From Acidobacteriaceae bacterium (GTDB lineage Bacteria; Acidobacteriota; Terriglobia; Terriglobales; Acidobacteriaceae): a stretch of 7,064 nt of DNA. Made by a program: the position numbers and the translations under genes. The notes below the pieces were generated by a model that saw nothing but the letters and a program-made list of their open reading frames with translations, ran no database searches and was not told the DNA's origin. The stretch spans positions 778-7,841 of the forward strand of contig PLSH01000282.1 in the NCBI GenBank assembly GCA_003165095.1. The letters are read 5' to 3'. Shown one piece after another: positions 5,816 through 7,064 of the stretch (position 1 is its first letter; every line of letters starts with the position of its first letter).

Positions 5816-7064
5816 CTACGATTTGGCTCCGCCGTTCGCCGCATGCAGGTGCTGAAGGGCGAAAACGGTGGTGTGATGCAGCTGCATGGCGGCGATGCCG
5901 TCGGCGGCGGCCTGGGCGGCGGCGATGGTGGTGATGGTGGGAATGCGGGCGAGGACGGCGGCGCGGCGGATGGCTTTCTCGTCGAAGAATGTGTCCTGGC
6001 CGCGGGGCGTGTTCACGATGAGCTGGATCCGGTCGCCCTTGATGAGGTCGACGACGTTGGGCCGGCCTTCCTTGACTTTAAAAACACGTTCGACGATCAG
6101 GCCGGCGGCTTCGAGCACCTTGGCCGTACCCTCGGTGGCCACGATCTTGAAGCCGAGGTGTACGTAGCGGCGGGCGAGGTCAACCACCGCTTCTTTGTCG
6201 TGGTCGTTGACGGTGAAGAAGACTGTACCCTTGGTTGGAAGAATCTGGCCGGCGGAAAGTTGCGCCTTGGCAAAAGCTTCGCCGAAGGTGGACGCAACGC
6301 CCATGACTTCGCCGGTGGATTTCATCTCCGGGCCGAGGACCGTATCGACGCCGGCGAATTTCGACCACGGGAAGACTGGAGATTTGACGTAGTAATGCGT
6401 GCCGGTATCGAGGTCTTTGCCGGAGGCCAACTGCGCCGGGAGCAGTTCGCGGAGCTTGCGCCCGGTCATGAGCCGCGCGGCCACTTTGGCCAAGGGAATT
6501 CCGGTTGCCTTGGAGACGTACGGGACGGTTCTCGAGGCGCGGGGGTTGACTTCGATCACGTATACGCGGTCGGCGCCCTCGGCATCGCGCTGGATGGCGA
6601 ACTGGAGGTTGACGAGGCCGACGACCTTGAGGGCCAGGGCTAGCTTGCGAGTGTAAATGCGCAGGGTTTCGAGGGTCTGATCGGAGATGCCGACGGCGGG
6701 GAGAACGCAGGAGGAGTCGCCGGAGTGGATGCCGGCCTCCTCGATGTGCTGCATGATGCCCGCGATAAGCACGTCTTCAGAGTCGCAGAGCGCGTCTACG
6801 TCGACCTCGATGGCGTTTTCGAGGAAGTGATCGATGAGGACGGGGCGTTCCTGGGAGTATTCGACGGCTGCCTTCATATAGCGGTCGACTGCTTCCGCGT
6901 CGTAGGCGATGACCATGGCGCGTCCGCCGAGAACATAGCTGGGCCTGACGAGAACCGGGTAGCCGATGCGCTCGCCGACGGCGAGAGCCTCCTGAACGCT
7001 GGTTGCGGCGCCGCCAGGGGGTTGAGGAATGTCGAGCTCTTCAAGCAGCTTGCCGAAGCGCTTG
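5816..7064 (-). CDS. carB: Carbamoyl-phosphate synthase large subunit, C-terminal part (5' end off window)
   Basis: About 415 residues are present and the frame stays open to the right edge, so the start and roughly the first 660 residues are outside. CarB makes carbamoyl phosphate from glutamine-derived ammonia, bicarbonate and two ATP, for pyrimidine and arginine synthesis, with the small subunit CarA. The visible part begins within the second synthetase half. Its ATP-grasp motifs include [12 protein letters not shown] (about 6914-6949), [36 protein letters not shown] (about 6500-6556, with the metal-binding E and N) and [13 protein letters not shown] (about 6299-6337). The C-terminal MGS-like allosteric domain follows (about 5882-6241; [20 protein letters not shown] through NTPRG). 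Its length and end match full-length bacterial CarB, and no break is seen. The visible ATG at 6914-6916 is internal, not the start, because conserved sequence continues upstream of it. The stop is TAG. Confidence 0.97.
   Translation of the reverse strand, partial: KRFGKLLEELDIPQPPGGAATSVQEALAVGERIGYPVLVRPSYVLGGRAMVIAYDAEAVDRYMKAAVEYSQERPVLIDHFLENAIEVDVDALCDSEDVLIAGIMQHIEEAGIHSGDSSCVLPAVGISDQTLETLRIYTRKLALALKVVGLVNLQFAIQRDAEGADRVYVIEVNPRASRTVPYVSKATGIPLAKVAARLMTGRKLRELLPAQLASGKDLDTGTHYYVKSPVFPWSKFAGVDTVLGPEMKSTGEVMGVASTFGEAFAKAQLSAGQILPTKGTVFFTVNDHDKEAVVDLARRYVHLGFKIVATEGTAKVLEAAGLIVERVFKVKEGRPNVVDLIKGDRIQLIVNTPRGQDTFFDEKAIRRAAVLARIPTITTIAAAQAAADGIAAMQLHHTTVFALQHLHAANGGAKS

Noticed and set aside
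5759..6643. Plus-strand open frame (294 codons) antisense to carB
   Set aside because: The minus strand encodes unmistakable CarB. The Gly/Asp-rich product is a typical shadow of GC-rich DNA.
5816..6916. Treating the ATG at 6914-6916 as the start of the carB product
   Set aside because: The same frame continues to the right edge with conserved CarB sequence (for example the PSYVLGGRA motif just before it), so the gene is cut by the window and not truncated.

Overview
The window reads as chromosomal DNA of a GC-rich Gram-negative bacterium, most likely an Acidobacteriota (Terriglobia-type) organism. This is an inference from three things: the style of the Ig-like repeats, the HOGA-like aldolase with an insertion, and the presence of a TonB-type protein. 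No rRNA or other taxonomic marker is present. All four supported genes lie on the minus strand, so transcription runs from the right edge to the left. The long plus-strand open frames are antisense shadows.

Right part (5816-7064): the C-terminal part of carB, the large subunit of carbamoyl-phosphate synthase. Its start lies beyond the right edge. After a 107-base gap rich in inverted repeats comes an aldolase of the DHDPS/DapA superfamily (4652-5707). Its C-terminal half resembles 4-hydroxy-2-oxoglutarate aldolase (HOGA) and it carries an in-frame insertion of about 55 residues after the Schiff-base lysine.

Middle (4174-4651): a non-coding stretch of 478 bases, part of it AT-rich. It holds a plausible sigma70-type promoter, an imperfect palindrome over the -10 element, and a 12-base inverted repeat (11 of 12 matching) just upstream of the -35 element. 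It probably controls the two genes to its left.

Left part (41-4173): a two-gene unit whose reading frames overlap by 22 bases. The first gene encodes a 964-residue protein of unusual architecture: a degenerate response-regulator receiver, then a CpaE/TadZ-type MinD-like ATPase, then six tandem Ig-like (MBG-type) repeats of about 76 residues, then a short polar tail. No signal peptide or membrane segment is visible, so repeats normally found in exported proteins appear to be attached to a cytoplasmic positioning ATPase. The second gene encodes a TonB-family protein with a 170-residue cytoplasmic N-terminus, one membrane segment and a C-terminal TonB domain. No other Tad pilus genes and no exbB/exbD are in the window. 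The pair may link a cytoplasmic, possibly polar, ATPase scaffold to an envelope-spanning TonB-like protein. This pair is the most interesting content here.
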